NCBI GenBank assembly: GCA_031266235.1
Contig: JAISBJ010000046.1
Span: 1-22,962, forward strand
Direction of reading: 5' to 3'
DNA: 22,962 nt
DNA from: Puniceicoccales bacterium
GTDB lineage: Bacteria; Verrucomicrobiota; Verrucomicrobiia; Opitutales; LL51
Made by a program: the position numbers and the translations under genes. Shown here piece after piece: positions 15,544 to 22,934 of this stretch. Each line of letters opens with the position of its first letter. Within the stretch, counting starts at the first letter, position 1. The notes under the pieces were generated by a model that saw only the letters and a program-made list of their open reading frames with translations, was not told the DNA's origin and made no database searches.

Positions 15544-16878
15544 TTAAATAATATTACCATTACTAAATATTTCCTCCAGGTGGTAGGCGCGACTGCCTTT
15601 GGCGAAAATTGTCCCGCGAATGGCTTTTAATAAAGGTTTTTTAGCGGTTTCGGTGTCTTCAAAATAGAAAATTTTTACCGCAGGATTTGCCCGCCGCAGC
15701 CGTTCGAAGAAGATTTCCATTTCCTTTCCGATGGCGAAAATCGTCGCATTTTTTTTGTCAAAAAAATATTCCGCTAATTTTTCGTGGCAAATTTTGGAGA
15801 GCGGGCCGAGTTCTTGCATGCCGCCGAGGATATAAGTTTTTTCGCCGGAGTATTTTTTATCGAAGTGGCGCAGGGCGTCGTCCATCGCGGCCGGATTCGC
15901 GTTGTAGGCGTCCAGGTAGACGGCGTGGCCCCTGAAAAAAATCGTTTCGCCGCGCATTTTCCCCGGCCTCCATTGTAAAATTTTTCTTTGAATGGCGTCG
16001 TCATCGATGCCCGCGAGTTTCGCTACGGTGGCTGCTTTGGCGAAGTTTTCAGCCTGCCCGGAACTCATTTCCGGCAGTAAAAAAGCGGTGCTTTGGAAAT
16101 ATTCCCCGCGCAGGATGATTGTGCTATTTTTGGTGAGCCGGAACTGTGTGAAGTGCGGGCATTGGACGAGGCGATTGCCGCGGCCGACGATGGTGCAGCG
16201 GTCGGCGAATGGGCGGAAAGCGGCGTGCGTTAGGCAGTGTTCGGGGATGACGCCGTGGCCGTTGCGCGCGAGAGTATCTTGTAAAATTTTTACTTTTTCG
16301 TAAATTAATTGATCGAAATTTTTAAAGTTTGAAAGGTGTACGGGAGCGATTTCGGTTGTAACGGAAATATCTGGCTGGAGGAGGTCGATGAGGCGATCCA
16401 TTTCGCCGGGACGGTCGATTCCTCCTTCGATAATGCCGAATTGTTCAGATTTCATGCGGCTTAGCGAGAGTATGACGCCGAATTCGTTATTGAGATTTTC
16501 CTCCGTCGCGTAGGCATTTTCGCCGAACAGCAACTGCAACATATCCTTCGTGGACGTTTTTCCGTAGCTGCCAGACACGGAGATGATTATATAATTTTTT
16601 CGATATTTTTTTACAATAATTTTTGCGGCTTCGAGGACATTGGCGACGCGGAGTTGAGGCAGGGATAAATTTTTATTGACACGGCTGACGATCGCGCAAC
16701 GGGCGCCATTTTGCTGTGCATCGGCGAGGAATTCGTGGCCGTCGCGCCGCGCGGTGAGCGCAAGAAAGCAGTCGCCCGGTCGAAGCGTCCGCGTATCGTT
16801 CCAAAAACCATTGATTTCGTCCGGGAAATCGCCGTAAAAAAATACGTCGGGGAGCTGTCGGAAGATAATCGTTTTCAT
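15544..16878 (-). CDS. murF: UDP-MurNAc-tripeptide--D-Ala-D-Ala ligase MurF
   Basis: MurF adds D-Ala-D-Ala to the peptidoglycan precursor in the cytoplasm. From ATG 16878 the protein has 444 residues in the Mur-ligase three-domain order: an N-terminal uridine-binding domain (DTRTLRPGDCFLAL), an ATP loop SGSYGKTST at about 102-110 (TGSNGKTTT is commoner), NLNNEFGVILSL near 128-139, and the C-terminal DAYNANPAAM block that distinguishes MurF from MurC, D and E. The frame extends 17 codons upstream to a TTG at 16929, but those codons run through a terminator hairpin, so ATG 16878 with a CCGGA five bases ahead is preferred. The gene lies between rpoN and the autotransporter. Confidence 0.92.
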   Translation of the reverse strand: MKTIIFRQLPDVFFYGDFPDEINGFWNDTRTLRPGDCFLALTARRDGHEFLADAQQNGARCAIVSRVNKNLSLPQLRVANVLEAAKIIVKKYRKNYIIISVSGSYGKTSTKDMLQLLFGENAYATEENLNNEFGVILSLSRMKSEQFGIIEGGIDRPGEMDRLIDLLQPDISVTTEIAPVHLSNFKNFDQLIYEKVKILQDTLARNGHGVIPEHCLTHAAFRPFADRCTIVGRGNRLVQCPHFTQFRLTKNSTIILRGEYFQSTAFLLPEMSSGQAENFAKAATVAKLAGIDDDAIQRKILQWRPGKMRGETIFFRGHAVYLDAYNANPAAMDDALRHFDKKYSGEKTYILGGMQELGPLSKICHEKLAEYFFDKKNATIFAIGKEMEIFFERLRRANPAVKIFYFEDTETAKKPLLKAIRGTIFAKGSRAYHLEEIFSNGNII

Positions 16879-16890
16879 TTCCGGTGATTC

Positions 16891-16920
16891 ACAAAAAATC
16901 CCGAAGTTTTCAGCTTCGGG
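16891..16920 (-). terminator. Intrinsic terminator or attenuator just before murF
   Basis: On the minus strand CCCGAAG (16920-16914) pairs perfectly with CTTCGGG (16906-16900) around a 7-base loop, followed by A and six Ts (16898-16893). The murF ATG is only about 15 bases beyond the T run. It may end the rpoN transcript, or, if the murF promoter is upstream of it, act as an attenuator. Confidence 0.75.
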
Positions 16921-16933
16921 AACGCACAAAAAA

Positions 16934-16969
16934 TGTCAAGAAAATTTTCAAATATAAAAATGCTTGACA
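16934..16969 (-). promoter_or_regulatory. Back-to-back TTGACA elements between murF and rpoN
   Basis: An inverted repeat TGTCAAG (16934-16940) and CTTGACA (16963-16969) places a perfect -35 hexamer on each strand, pointing away from each other. No good -10 box was found at 16-18 bases on either side (plus strand: CATGCT at 16987-16992). It could be a divergent promoter pair or an operator dyad; both readings are weak. Confidence 0.25.
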
Positions 16970-17074
16970 ATGAAAAAAATTTGTGCCATGCTGAGAAATA
17001 TAGGGAAAGGTGAATAGCGTGTTTGGGTTTCGACTTAAAACAGTGAAATTATTTTTAATTTTCGGTGAATAATT

Positions 17075-17295
17075 TTACGTATATCGCCGAACATTCGCCG
17101 GAGGGATATTGAGGAGCGTACGGTATTTGGCTACGGTTCGTCGTGCGACCCAAATGCCTTCATTTTGGAGGGGTTGTGCGATTTTTTCGTCACTGAGCGG
17201 GGAAGTTTTATTTTCGTTTTTGATCATATTTTTGATATTTTCGCGGAGGGCGTTTTGTGCGACGAGCGAGCCGTAATTGCCATGGGAGAAAAAAA
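17075..17295 (-). pseudogene. Out-of-frame C-terminus of RpoN with intact RpoN box
   Basis: After the T7 run the frame that continues sigma-54 homology is displaced by one base. Read from about 17292 down to the stop at 17077-17075 it gives SHGNYGSLVAQNALRENI, then NKTSPLSDEKIAQPLQNEG and ARRTVAKYR (the RpoN box that reads the -24 element), ending NIPPANVRRYT. The stretch has no internal stop and conserved residues throughout, so it is either under selection via recoding or disrupted very recently, possibly only in the assembly. Confidence 0.85.
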
Positions 17296-18435
17296 TTGTA
17301 ACGGAACTGTCTCGTACGGCTTCTGAACATACTTATTTCGGATCGCTCTCGATAGCGTGGAGGGGTGTACGTGCAGGATCGCAGCGGCTTGTTTTTGAGG
17401 GTGAGAGTGCAGTGAGATATGGCCATTTTCCAAAAAATCGCTTTGAAATTTCAAAATATATTGACCAATTTTTCCCGAAGTTTCCCGACGTTGCCGCAGT
17501 GATTGGATCCAAAATTGGGCATTTTGTTTATTTTTTGTAAAAAAATCTCGCTTTTCTCCCTTCAGCGGGTGGATAAGCAGCATTTTGTAAAGCTTGCTCA
17601 TCCCCATTTCTGGCGGGCCGCGAAGCTCAAAACTCCACTGGCGATCGATTTTTTTGAAAATAATTTCCGGCATTATCGTCGGATTGGTATGCGGCGTGAT
17701 CATCTTAAGCGAAGCGAAATTGAGTGACTTTAGAGGCGCCAGCAGCGTGCGTAATTCGGTTTGCATTTTACTAGATTTTCGCCGTAATTTAGCAAAACGG
17801 CGATATTCCGAATCATCGAAGTGGTGCGTGATGAGCTCATAAAACGGCGTATTTCGTGGGATTTGCAACAAAAAACAGTCCTGTAAATTTCGAGCGCCGA
17901 TGCCCTTCGGCGAAAGCGATCGTAAAGTTTTGTAAGTATTTTGTGAAACATTTTTTGGCAAATCTGGCGAATTTGCAGGGACCGAATCGCAACTTTTTTC
18001 GTTGTTTTCAGGAGGAATTCCTAATTGTTGCGCTGCGTCCTCCGACAAAAATCCGCGCTCATCGAGGCTGCTGATCAGCGCCGCCAATGCCGATTTCGTG
18101 GTTTCGTCTAAGTCCGGAACCTGCGCCAAAAGATAATCCGCCGGAGAATGTTCCGTCGCAATATTTTCTAGAAAATTTTGCTTGCTTTTTTCATCATTAA
18201 TTGTATTTCGCGCGTGCGCGTCTATATTGTTGATGCTCTCCGCGGGCCCGTTCGCAGGAAAAATAGGGGAAAAAGCGTCGGCGGCTGTGATGTCGAGGAG
18301 CGGATTGCGTCGGATTTCCTCGACGGCGAGTGAGTAAAGCTCGGCGGCGGGCAATTGTAAAATATTTAGCGCCCGTAGCATCGCCGGCGATAGCCGCCGC
18401 GTCTGGGTTTGTTGCAGGTTATTTCTGAGATCCAC
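17224..18435 (-). CDS. rpoN: RNA polymerase sigma-54 factor, frameshifted near the C-terminus
   Basis: Sigma-54 directs RNA polymerase to -24/-12 promoters that need an ATP-driven activator. Region I is present (NNLQQTQTRRLSPAMLRALN, then LQLPAAELYSL and NPLLD), the core-binding middle is recognisable, and the helix-turn-helix reads HPSTLSRAIRNKYVQKP. The 403-residue frame then loses homology at a run of seven Ts (17295-17289) and ends at 17224 in unrelated residues. One extra T, or a -1 ribosomal slip, joins it to the tail at 17075 and gives about 453 residues, slightly shorter than typical RpoN but complete. The GTG start at 18435 sits five bases from a predicted -10 box. It follows serS by 134 bases. 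Confidence 0.9.
   Translation of the reverse strand: MDLRNNLQQTQTRRLSPAMLRALNILQLPAAELYSLAVEEIRRNPLLDITAADAFSPIFPANGPAESINNIDAHARNTINDEKSKQNFLENIATEHSPADYLLAQVPDLDETTKSALAALISSLDERGFLSEDAAQQLGIPPENNEKSCDSVPANSPDLPKNVSQNTYKTLRSLSPKGIGARNLQDCFLLQIPRNTPFYELITHHFDDSEYRRFAKLRRKSSKMQTELRTLLAPLKSLNFASLKMITPHTNPTIMPEIIFKKIDRQWSFELRGPPEMGMSKLYKMLLIHPLKGEKRDFFTKNKQNAQFWIQSLRQRRETSGKIGQYILKFQSDFLENGHISLHSHPQKQAAAILHVHPSTLSRAIRNKYVQKPYETVPLQFFSPMAITARSSHKTPSAKISKI
17289..17295 (-). other. T7 slippery run at the rpoN frameshift
   Basis: Seven consecutive Ts on the coding strand (Gln codon CAA, then TTT TTT T) sit exactly where the two rpoN frames must join. An eighth T gives PLQFFFSHG, matching the usual PLKYFFS-type junction. 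A homopolymer is the favoured site for a sequencing indel, for phase-variable slippage, for RNA-polymerase slippage or for a -1 ribosomal frameshift on Phe codons. Confidence 0.85.
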
Positions 18436-18440
18436 GCGAC

Positions 18441-18468
18441 ACTATGGGGCTGACGAAAAATTTTTCAA
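18441..18468 (-). promoter_or_regulatory. Sigma-70-like promoter of rpoN
   Basis: On the minus strand TTGAAA (18468-18463) and CATAGT (18446-18441) are 16 bases apart. Five bases separate the -10 box from the GTG start at 18435, again predicting a leaderless mRNA with no Shine-Dalgarno sequence. Confidence 0.45.
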
Positions 18469-18569
18469 GTGACGAAATACCGCTAAAATACACACATAAT
18501 CCCCATTTCTCCGCCTCTGTCACGCGAGTAATCGGGGCGAAAAATCTAAAATTACCATGCGCGAAAAAA

Positions 18570-19841
18570 TTATTTCGCAAGCCCTATTTTATCCGTTCCG
18601 ACAAAATCTTGTAAAATTTCCGGCAAAAGTACCGTCCCGTCCGCCTGGAGATTGTTCTCCAAAATCGCCGCCAAAACCCGCGGAACCGCCAGCCCCGATC
18701 CGTTGAGCGTGTGGACAAACGCCGATTTCCCCGATTTTTCGCGGAATTTAATGCCCGCGCGCCGCGCCTGAAAATCGGTAAAATTGCTGCAACTGGAGAC
18801 CTCAAGCCAGCGCTTTTGTCCACCAGACCAAACCTCCAAATCGTATTGCTTGCTGTGCGGGAAGCCGATATCGCCGGTGCAAATGGCCAGGACGCGGTAG
18901 GGGAGGCGCAGTTTTTGGAGCAATTTTTCCGCATCGCGCCTCAGTTTTTCGAGCTCTTCGAAACTCTCGTCGGGATGCGTCCACTTGACCAGCTCCACCT
19001 TGTCGAATTGGTGGAGGCGATTCAACCCGCGGACGTCCTTCCCCCAACTCCCCGCCTCGCGGCGAAAACAGGGCGTGTAACCGCATCGGCAAATGGGCAG
19101 CTCCGACGCTTCGAAAATTTCGTCGCGGAAAAAATTGGTCACCGGGACTTCCGCCGTCGGAATCATGTAAAAATCGTCCGTGGCATCGCGGTACATCTGC
19201 CCCTCTTTGTCGGGGAGTTGGCCGGTCGCCGTCGCGCTCGCGGCGTTGACGAGGATGGGCGCTATGAATTCGGTGTAGCCGCTGGCCTTGGCTTCGTTTA
19301 AAAAAAATGTAATCAGCGCGCGCACCACGCGGGCCCCGTCGCCGACGTAAAACGGGAAGCCGGCACCGGTCACTTTCACGCCCCGCGGGAAGTCGATCAG
19401 CTGGCCGAACCACGGAATATCGTAGTGAGGGAGCGCAAAAGGGGAAATTTTTTCACAATCGCCCCAGGTCGCCACCGTCTCGTTATCGTCCGCGCTTTTA
19501 CCGGCTGGCACGGATGCGTGGGGGACGTTGGGAATGGCGAGGTAGAGGGCCTTCCATTTTTCCTCGATGGTTGCGAGTTGGGCGTCAAGTTTTTTTACAT
19601 TTTCGGAGAGCGTCCGCAGTTCGGCTGTCTGCGATTGGAATTCGAGCGACTTTTTATCGAGGGTTTTGACGGCGTCACCGGCGGCATTTTGTTGGGCGCG
19701 GAGGGATTCCGAGCGGGTGATGAGGTCGCGCCGTTCGCTATCGGCGGCGATAAACGCGTCAAGGTCGCAGCTGAATTTTTTTTTAGCGATGCCGGCCCGC
19801 ACGTCGTCGCTATGTTCGCGGATGAATTTTAAATCCAACAT
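18570..19841 (-). CDS. serS: Seryl-tRNA synthetase
   Basis: SerRS charges tRNA-Ser with serine. The 423 residues begin with the family's MLDLKFIREH and a long coiled-coil arm (about 25-110) that grips the tRNA variable loop. The class II core follows: motif 2 around CFRREAGSWGKDVRGL and HQFDKVEL, and motif 3 NGSGLAVPRVLAAILEN near 385-401. The TAEVPVTN segment that contacts serine is present. It starts four bases after the rmuC stop with GGAG about ten bases ahead of the ATG, so it is the second gene of an rmuC-serS operon. A small inverted repeat, GCGAAA/TTTCGC, overlaps the stop (18561-18578) but lacks a T run. Confidence 0.96.
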   Translation of the reverse strand: MLDLKFIREHSDDVRAGIAKKKFSCDLDAFIAADSERRDLITRSESLRAQQNAAGDAVKTLDKKSLEFQSQTAELRTLSENVKKLDAQLATIEEKWKALYLAIPNVPHASVPAGKSADDNETVATWGDCEKISPFALPHYDIPWFGQLIDFPRGVKVTGAGFPFYVGDGARVVRALITFFLNEAKASGYTEFIAPILVNAASATATGQLPDKEGQMYRDATDDFYMIPTAEVPVTNFFRDEIFEASELPICRCGYTPCFRREAGSWGKDVRGLNRLHQFDKVELVKWTHPDESFEELEKLRRDAEKLLQKLRLPYRVLAICTGDIGFPHSKQYDLEVWSGGQKRWLEVSSCSNFTDFQARRAGIKFREKSGKSAFVHTLNGSGLAVPRVLAAILENNLQADGTVLLPEILQDFVGTDKIGLAK

Positions 19842-19845
19842 AATG

Positions 19846-21156
19846 TTATTGCTCCAGTAAATTTTCTTTTTTTATCATTTTTTTATTTTTCGCGCCGAGT
19901 TTTTGGAGGTCGTCGCACTGGGTGAGGAGCCCGCCGCGGCCGCTTATTTTGGGGATAATTTTGTCGTCAAACTGCTCGTGCACCTTCCCAAAGAGCCTAT
20001 ACAATTCCCGCAATTCGTCAAGCAATCCGCAAAATTTGTCGTACAATTTTCCGCCGCGGTCGGCGATTTCCTGGGCGTTGAGGTTTTGTTTTTCCACCTG
20101 CCAAATCGCTTGGATCAGCCGCAGCGTCAAAAATAGCGTGGAGGGGTAGACGATGAGGACATTTTTTTGGCGGGCGTATTCGGCGATGTCTTTTTTTTGG
20201 GCCGCGGGGCTGGAAATGGCGCTGGCGTAGGCGGATTCGATGGGCAGGAACATAAGCAAAAATGGGCAAATATCGATGATATTTTTGATTTGGTTGTATT
20301 TGGCGACTTCGTCGATGTGTTTTTGGATGGAGGCGATATGTTGTTGGAGGGACCGCTCGCGATCTTGGGGGTCGGCGCCGTTGACCATGCGCTCGTAGGC
20401 GGACAGCGAGACCTTCGCGTCGATCAAAATCCACTGATTTCGCGGGAGTTTAATGAGAAAATCGGGTTTTGCGGTGCCGCTATCGATCTTCAATTCGAGG
20501 CCCTTGCCCTGCTTCACGTAGTCGCCATTTTCCTCGGAAAGGCCGGCCTGTTCGAGGAGGTTTTCCAGCTGAACTTCGCCCCAATCGCCTTGGACTTTAG
20601 CGTTATTGCGGAGGGCATTTGTCAAATTTTCAGCTTCGCTGTGCATTTTTTTTACACTATCGAGGAGCGATTTGAGGTTGGTGGAGAGCTCGGTGCGCGA
20701 CTTTGTTTCCGGGGAGAAAATTTCGTTTTTGAAGGTAGAAAATTCCTTTTGGAGGTCGGCGACGAGGTGGCCGATTTCCTTTTGAGTTTCCTCGGAAAAT
20801 TTCTGTTTTTTGGCCTCCAAAATTTCCTGGGAGAGGGCGGAGAGTTCGAGTTTTAATTGTTCGCGGTGTCTGAGGATTTCGCTGCGGGCGGTTTCGACGG
20901 CGATTTTTTCGGCGGAAATTTGTTGAAAATGTTCAAAAAGTTTACTAAATTCCTGATTTTTTTGTAAAAATTGAGTTTCGATGGCGGACAATTTTCCTTG
21001 GAGTTCGGCTTTTTGGGTAGCGATTTCGGCGCAACGGTTTTGGGCGTCTTGCAATTGAGCGGAGAGGGCGCTTCGTTCAGCGTTATATTTATTGAAAAAA
21101 TGGAGGAGAAATCCCAGGCAAAATCCACAAAAAATCAAGCACAGTGCGACCGTCAT
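19846..21156 (-). CDS. rmuC: RmuC-family DNA recombination protein
   Basis: RmuC limits inversions between short inverted repeats in E. coli and has a nuclease-like core; its biochemistry is poorly known. Residues 1-20 form a membrane anchor (VALCLIFCGFCLGFLLHFF). About 25-180 is a long charged coiled coil. The RmuC domain follows with NNAKVQGDWGEVQLENLLEQ, PDFLIKLP, the WILIDAKVSLSAYE block (restriction-endonuclease-like Asp and Lys) and the LMFLPIESAYA and YPSTLFLTLRLI segments, all diagnostic. The 436-residue length is normal. It is the first gene of a unit with serS and diverges from the protease gene with 101 bases between the starts. Confidence 0.93.
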   Translation of the reverse strand: MTVALCLIFCGFCLGFLLHFFNKYNAERSALSAQLQDAQNRCAEIATQKAELQGKLSAIETQFLQKNQEFSKLFEHFQQISAEKIAVETARSEILRHREQLKLELSALSQEILEAKKQKFSEETQKEIGHLVADLQKEFSTFKNEIFSPETKSRTELSTNLKSLLDSVKKMHSEAENLTNALRNNAKVQGDWGEVQLENLLEQAGLSEENGDYVKQGKGLELKIDSGTAKPDFLIKLPRNQWILIDAKVSLSAYERMVNGADPQDRERSLQQHIASIQKHIDEVAKYNQIKNIIDICPFLLMFLPIESAYASAISSPAAQKKDIAEYARQKNVLIVYPSTLFLTLRLIQAIWQVEKQNLNAQEIADRGGKLYDKFCGLLDELRELYRLFGKVHEQFDDKIIPKISGRGGLLTQCDDLQKLGAKNKKMIKKENLLEQ

Positions 21157-21166
21157 AATGGGTTAT

Positions 21167-21195
21167 TATCTAAACCGCCAAAGAAATTTCTTCAA
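21167..21195 (-). promoter_or_regulatory. Sigma-70-like promoter of rmuC-serS
   Basis: On the minus strand TTGAAG (21195-21190) and TAGATA (21172-21167) are 17 bases apart. Ten bases separate the -10 box from ATG 21156, leaving a leader of only a few bases and no Shine-Dalgarno sequence. Confidence 0.45.
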
Positions 21196-21220
21196 ATGCA
21201 AAAATTTCCACAAAAAAAGC

Positions 21221-21251
21221 TTGACATTGATTAAAAGAGCCAAAAGACTAT
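21221..21251 (+). promoter_or_regulatory. Possible promoter of the protease gene
   Basis: A consensus TTGACA lies at 21221-21226. The best -10 candidate, GACTAT (21246-21251), is 19 bases downstream, longer than ideal, and ends six bases before ATG 21258. There is no Shine-Dalgarno sequence. Confidence 0.4.
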
Positions 21252-21257
21252 GTAACT

Positions 21258-22808
21258 ATGGTAAAAAGTAAACTTATGCAATTAAGGATACGCAGTATAA
21301 GTTTATTATTGGGTGTGAGTTTTGGTAGGGCGATAGCCACTGACGCTCCGCAAGGAGACGCTGATACCTTGCGATTGGAAGCGAGGCAAGTTGTTGAAGC
21401 TTTAAAAAGACTTCAAGACACTTCCGGGGCAGTTTCCGAAGAGGAAAGGCAATTAGACAAGGATTTTTTACACAAAAAAGATATTTTCCCTGAGGCTCTT
21501 TACAAGCCAGAAGATGTTGCGCGCATTTGGACTGGCGATCTGGCACAGTTTTCAAAAAATGTTGTTCAAATTGAGAAAGTGCGATGTGCATATAATGCTA
21601 GTAGCCGAATCTGGTTAGCTGATGTATTTAGCGGTACAGGTACCTTGTTCGATGTGGGTATTCCGGAATTAGAAGGAAGAGTTGTTGTGACCTGTGCGCA
21701 CGTTGCATTGCCAGAATTTAATCAAGGGCATAATATTGCGCAATTACTAATTGGAGGCGAAGTTATACCGTTTGGTCAGCAGAGCATAGTACATTTTTTT
21801 AGACACTCTGAGGCTTGTCCCAAATCGTTTCTGTTGTTGGAAGAAAATGGTAATGCTTGGTACGACGAACTTAGTGTTAGAGCGGAATGTAAACCGGGAG
21901 AAGTTTCAAGCAATATCCCTGTCACCGATATATATGTTTTTGCTGGCAATGAAGAAGGAACCGTTTGTTACGACATAGCTGTACTTATATTAGAAAAACC
22001 GGTAAAATATGAAGGGGAAATTATTCCTGGAGTCGAATTGGATCAATTATCTTTGGTCGACATGACAGGCAGAATAGGCGAAGAAGCACCTCGCCACATT
22101 TGTTTGGAAGAATCCCCTGGAGAGGCGTTGCCGGAGGATAAACGTCCCGTGGTTATTGGCTATGGGGTGTCAGGAGGACTCAGTGATTCTATGCTTCAGT
22201 TTTTTCCCGAAGAGAAAGCACGATCTCTTTTGGGAAATGGCGTAAAGAAAGCGATTACTTTGAATGGATTAGATGCAGTGGGCAAAGACGAATTGCAAAA
22301 TGTGAAGGGATGTGGTTGTGCATCATTGTATGGGTATCGTAAGCAAGAACTTTTATTTAAAAGAATAGAATTGGAGAAAAAAATATACGAGGATTGGATG
22401 AAATGCGCGAATGATTCCTATAAAGAAATTCAAGCAGCTTTAGCTGAAGGATGGGAAAATATTGCAAAAATACGGCGTGAAATAGCAAAGGGGCGCTTAG
22501 GTGAGGCAAAGCGCGCTAAGGAGAAAATAGAAGAGTTGGTCGCCGAATATAAGAAAGGTATGAATGAATTTAAAGAAAAGAAATCTTACTATTCCTTCCC
22601 TCGCTGTGGGGAGGGGAATAGCGGGAGCTTCATTTTCAGAAAAAATGATGATGGGTATTATGATGCACTTGGTATACTCAGCGGGCCGTTATTTACGTCT
22701 GACATAGTAGATTTCATAAAAAATGCGGTGCAATATCAATGTGAAAACTGTGAGCGAGGAATTTGGGGACGATTAAAGCGATGGTTTGGTTCTTTTTTTA
22801 GGAGGTGA
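21258..22808 (+). CDS. Exported trypsin-like serine protease with helical insert
   Basis: This 516-residue protein shows a chymotrypsin-fold triad in order: H148 in VVVTCAHVA, D239 in CYDIAVLIL and S455 in GEGNSGSF (GDSGG in most relatives). GYGVSGG at about 301-307 resembles the strand before the usual GWG. Residues about 8-28 look like a signal peptide ending near AIATDA. Residues 31-110 are a charged helical pro-like region. Between the Asp and Ser, residues about 360-446 are Lys/Glu-rich helices, a likely coiled coil, not found in standard trypsins; the Asp-Ser spacing is 216 against about 93 in chymotrypsin. The end (GRLKRWFGSFFRR) is cationic and amphipathic. The gene is clearly more AT-rich than its neighbours, suggesting acquisition or a host-facing role. 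Activity is not proven. Confidence 0.82.
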   Translation: MVKSKLMQLRIRSISLLLGVSFGRAIATDAPQGDADTLRLEARQVVEALKRLQDTSGAVSEEERQLDKDFLHKKDIFPEALYKPEDVARIWTGDLAQFSKNVVQIEKVRCAYNASSRIWLADVFSGTGTLFDVGIPELEGRVVVTCAHVALPEFNQGHNIAQLLIGGEVIPFGQQSIVHFFRHSEACPKSFLLLEENGNAWYDELSVRAECKPGEVSSNIPVTDIYVFAGNEEGTVCYDIAVLILEKPVKYEGEIIPGVELDQLSLVDMTGRIGEEAPRHICLEESPGEALPEDKRPVVIGYGVSGGLSDSMLQFFPEEKARSLLGNGVKKAITLNGLDAVGKDELQNVKGCGCASLYGYRKQELLFKRIELEKKIYEDWMKCANDSYKEIQAALAEGWENIAKIRREIAKGRLGEAKRAKEKIEELVAEYKKGMNEFKEKKSYYSFPRCGEGNSGSFIFRKNDDGYYDALGILSGPLFTSDIVDFIKNAVQYQCENCERGIWGRLKRWFGSFFRR

Positions 22809-22934
22809 AAAAAATTTCATTTGTTAGGGACGCGACTCTATTTCCGGAGAAATGAAAGCTATAATTTTCGCTATTCTTTGATGTTTTTAGATAATATTTT
22901 ACTAAATTTTTTCAAGATTTCTGGGAGTTTAGCT

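Noticed and set aside
16970..16990. Possible sigma-54 promoter (TGGCAC on the minus strand)
   Set aside because: The -24-like half is present, but the -12 half reads TTTTT instead of TTGC; no other GG-N10-GC site was convincing.
5850..18370. Frequent TTGTAAAAT words across the minus-strand genes
   Set aside because: They encode common Ile-Leu-Gln and Phe-Thr codons on the minus strand and vary in flank; codon preference explains them better than a dispersed repeat.
18561..18578. Hairpin over the serS stop as a terminator
   Set aside because: The 6-bp A/T-rich stem is not followed by a T run on the minus strand.
22852..22881. Nine-codon frame MKAIIFAIL after the protease gene
   Set aside because: The GGAG before it is only two bases from the ATG and the frame is too short to judge; it is likely chance.
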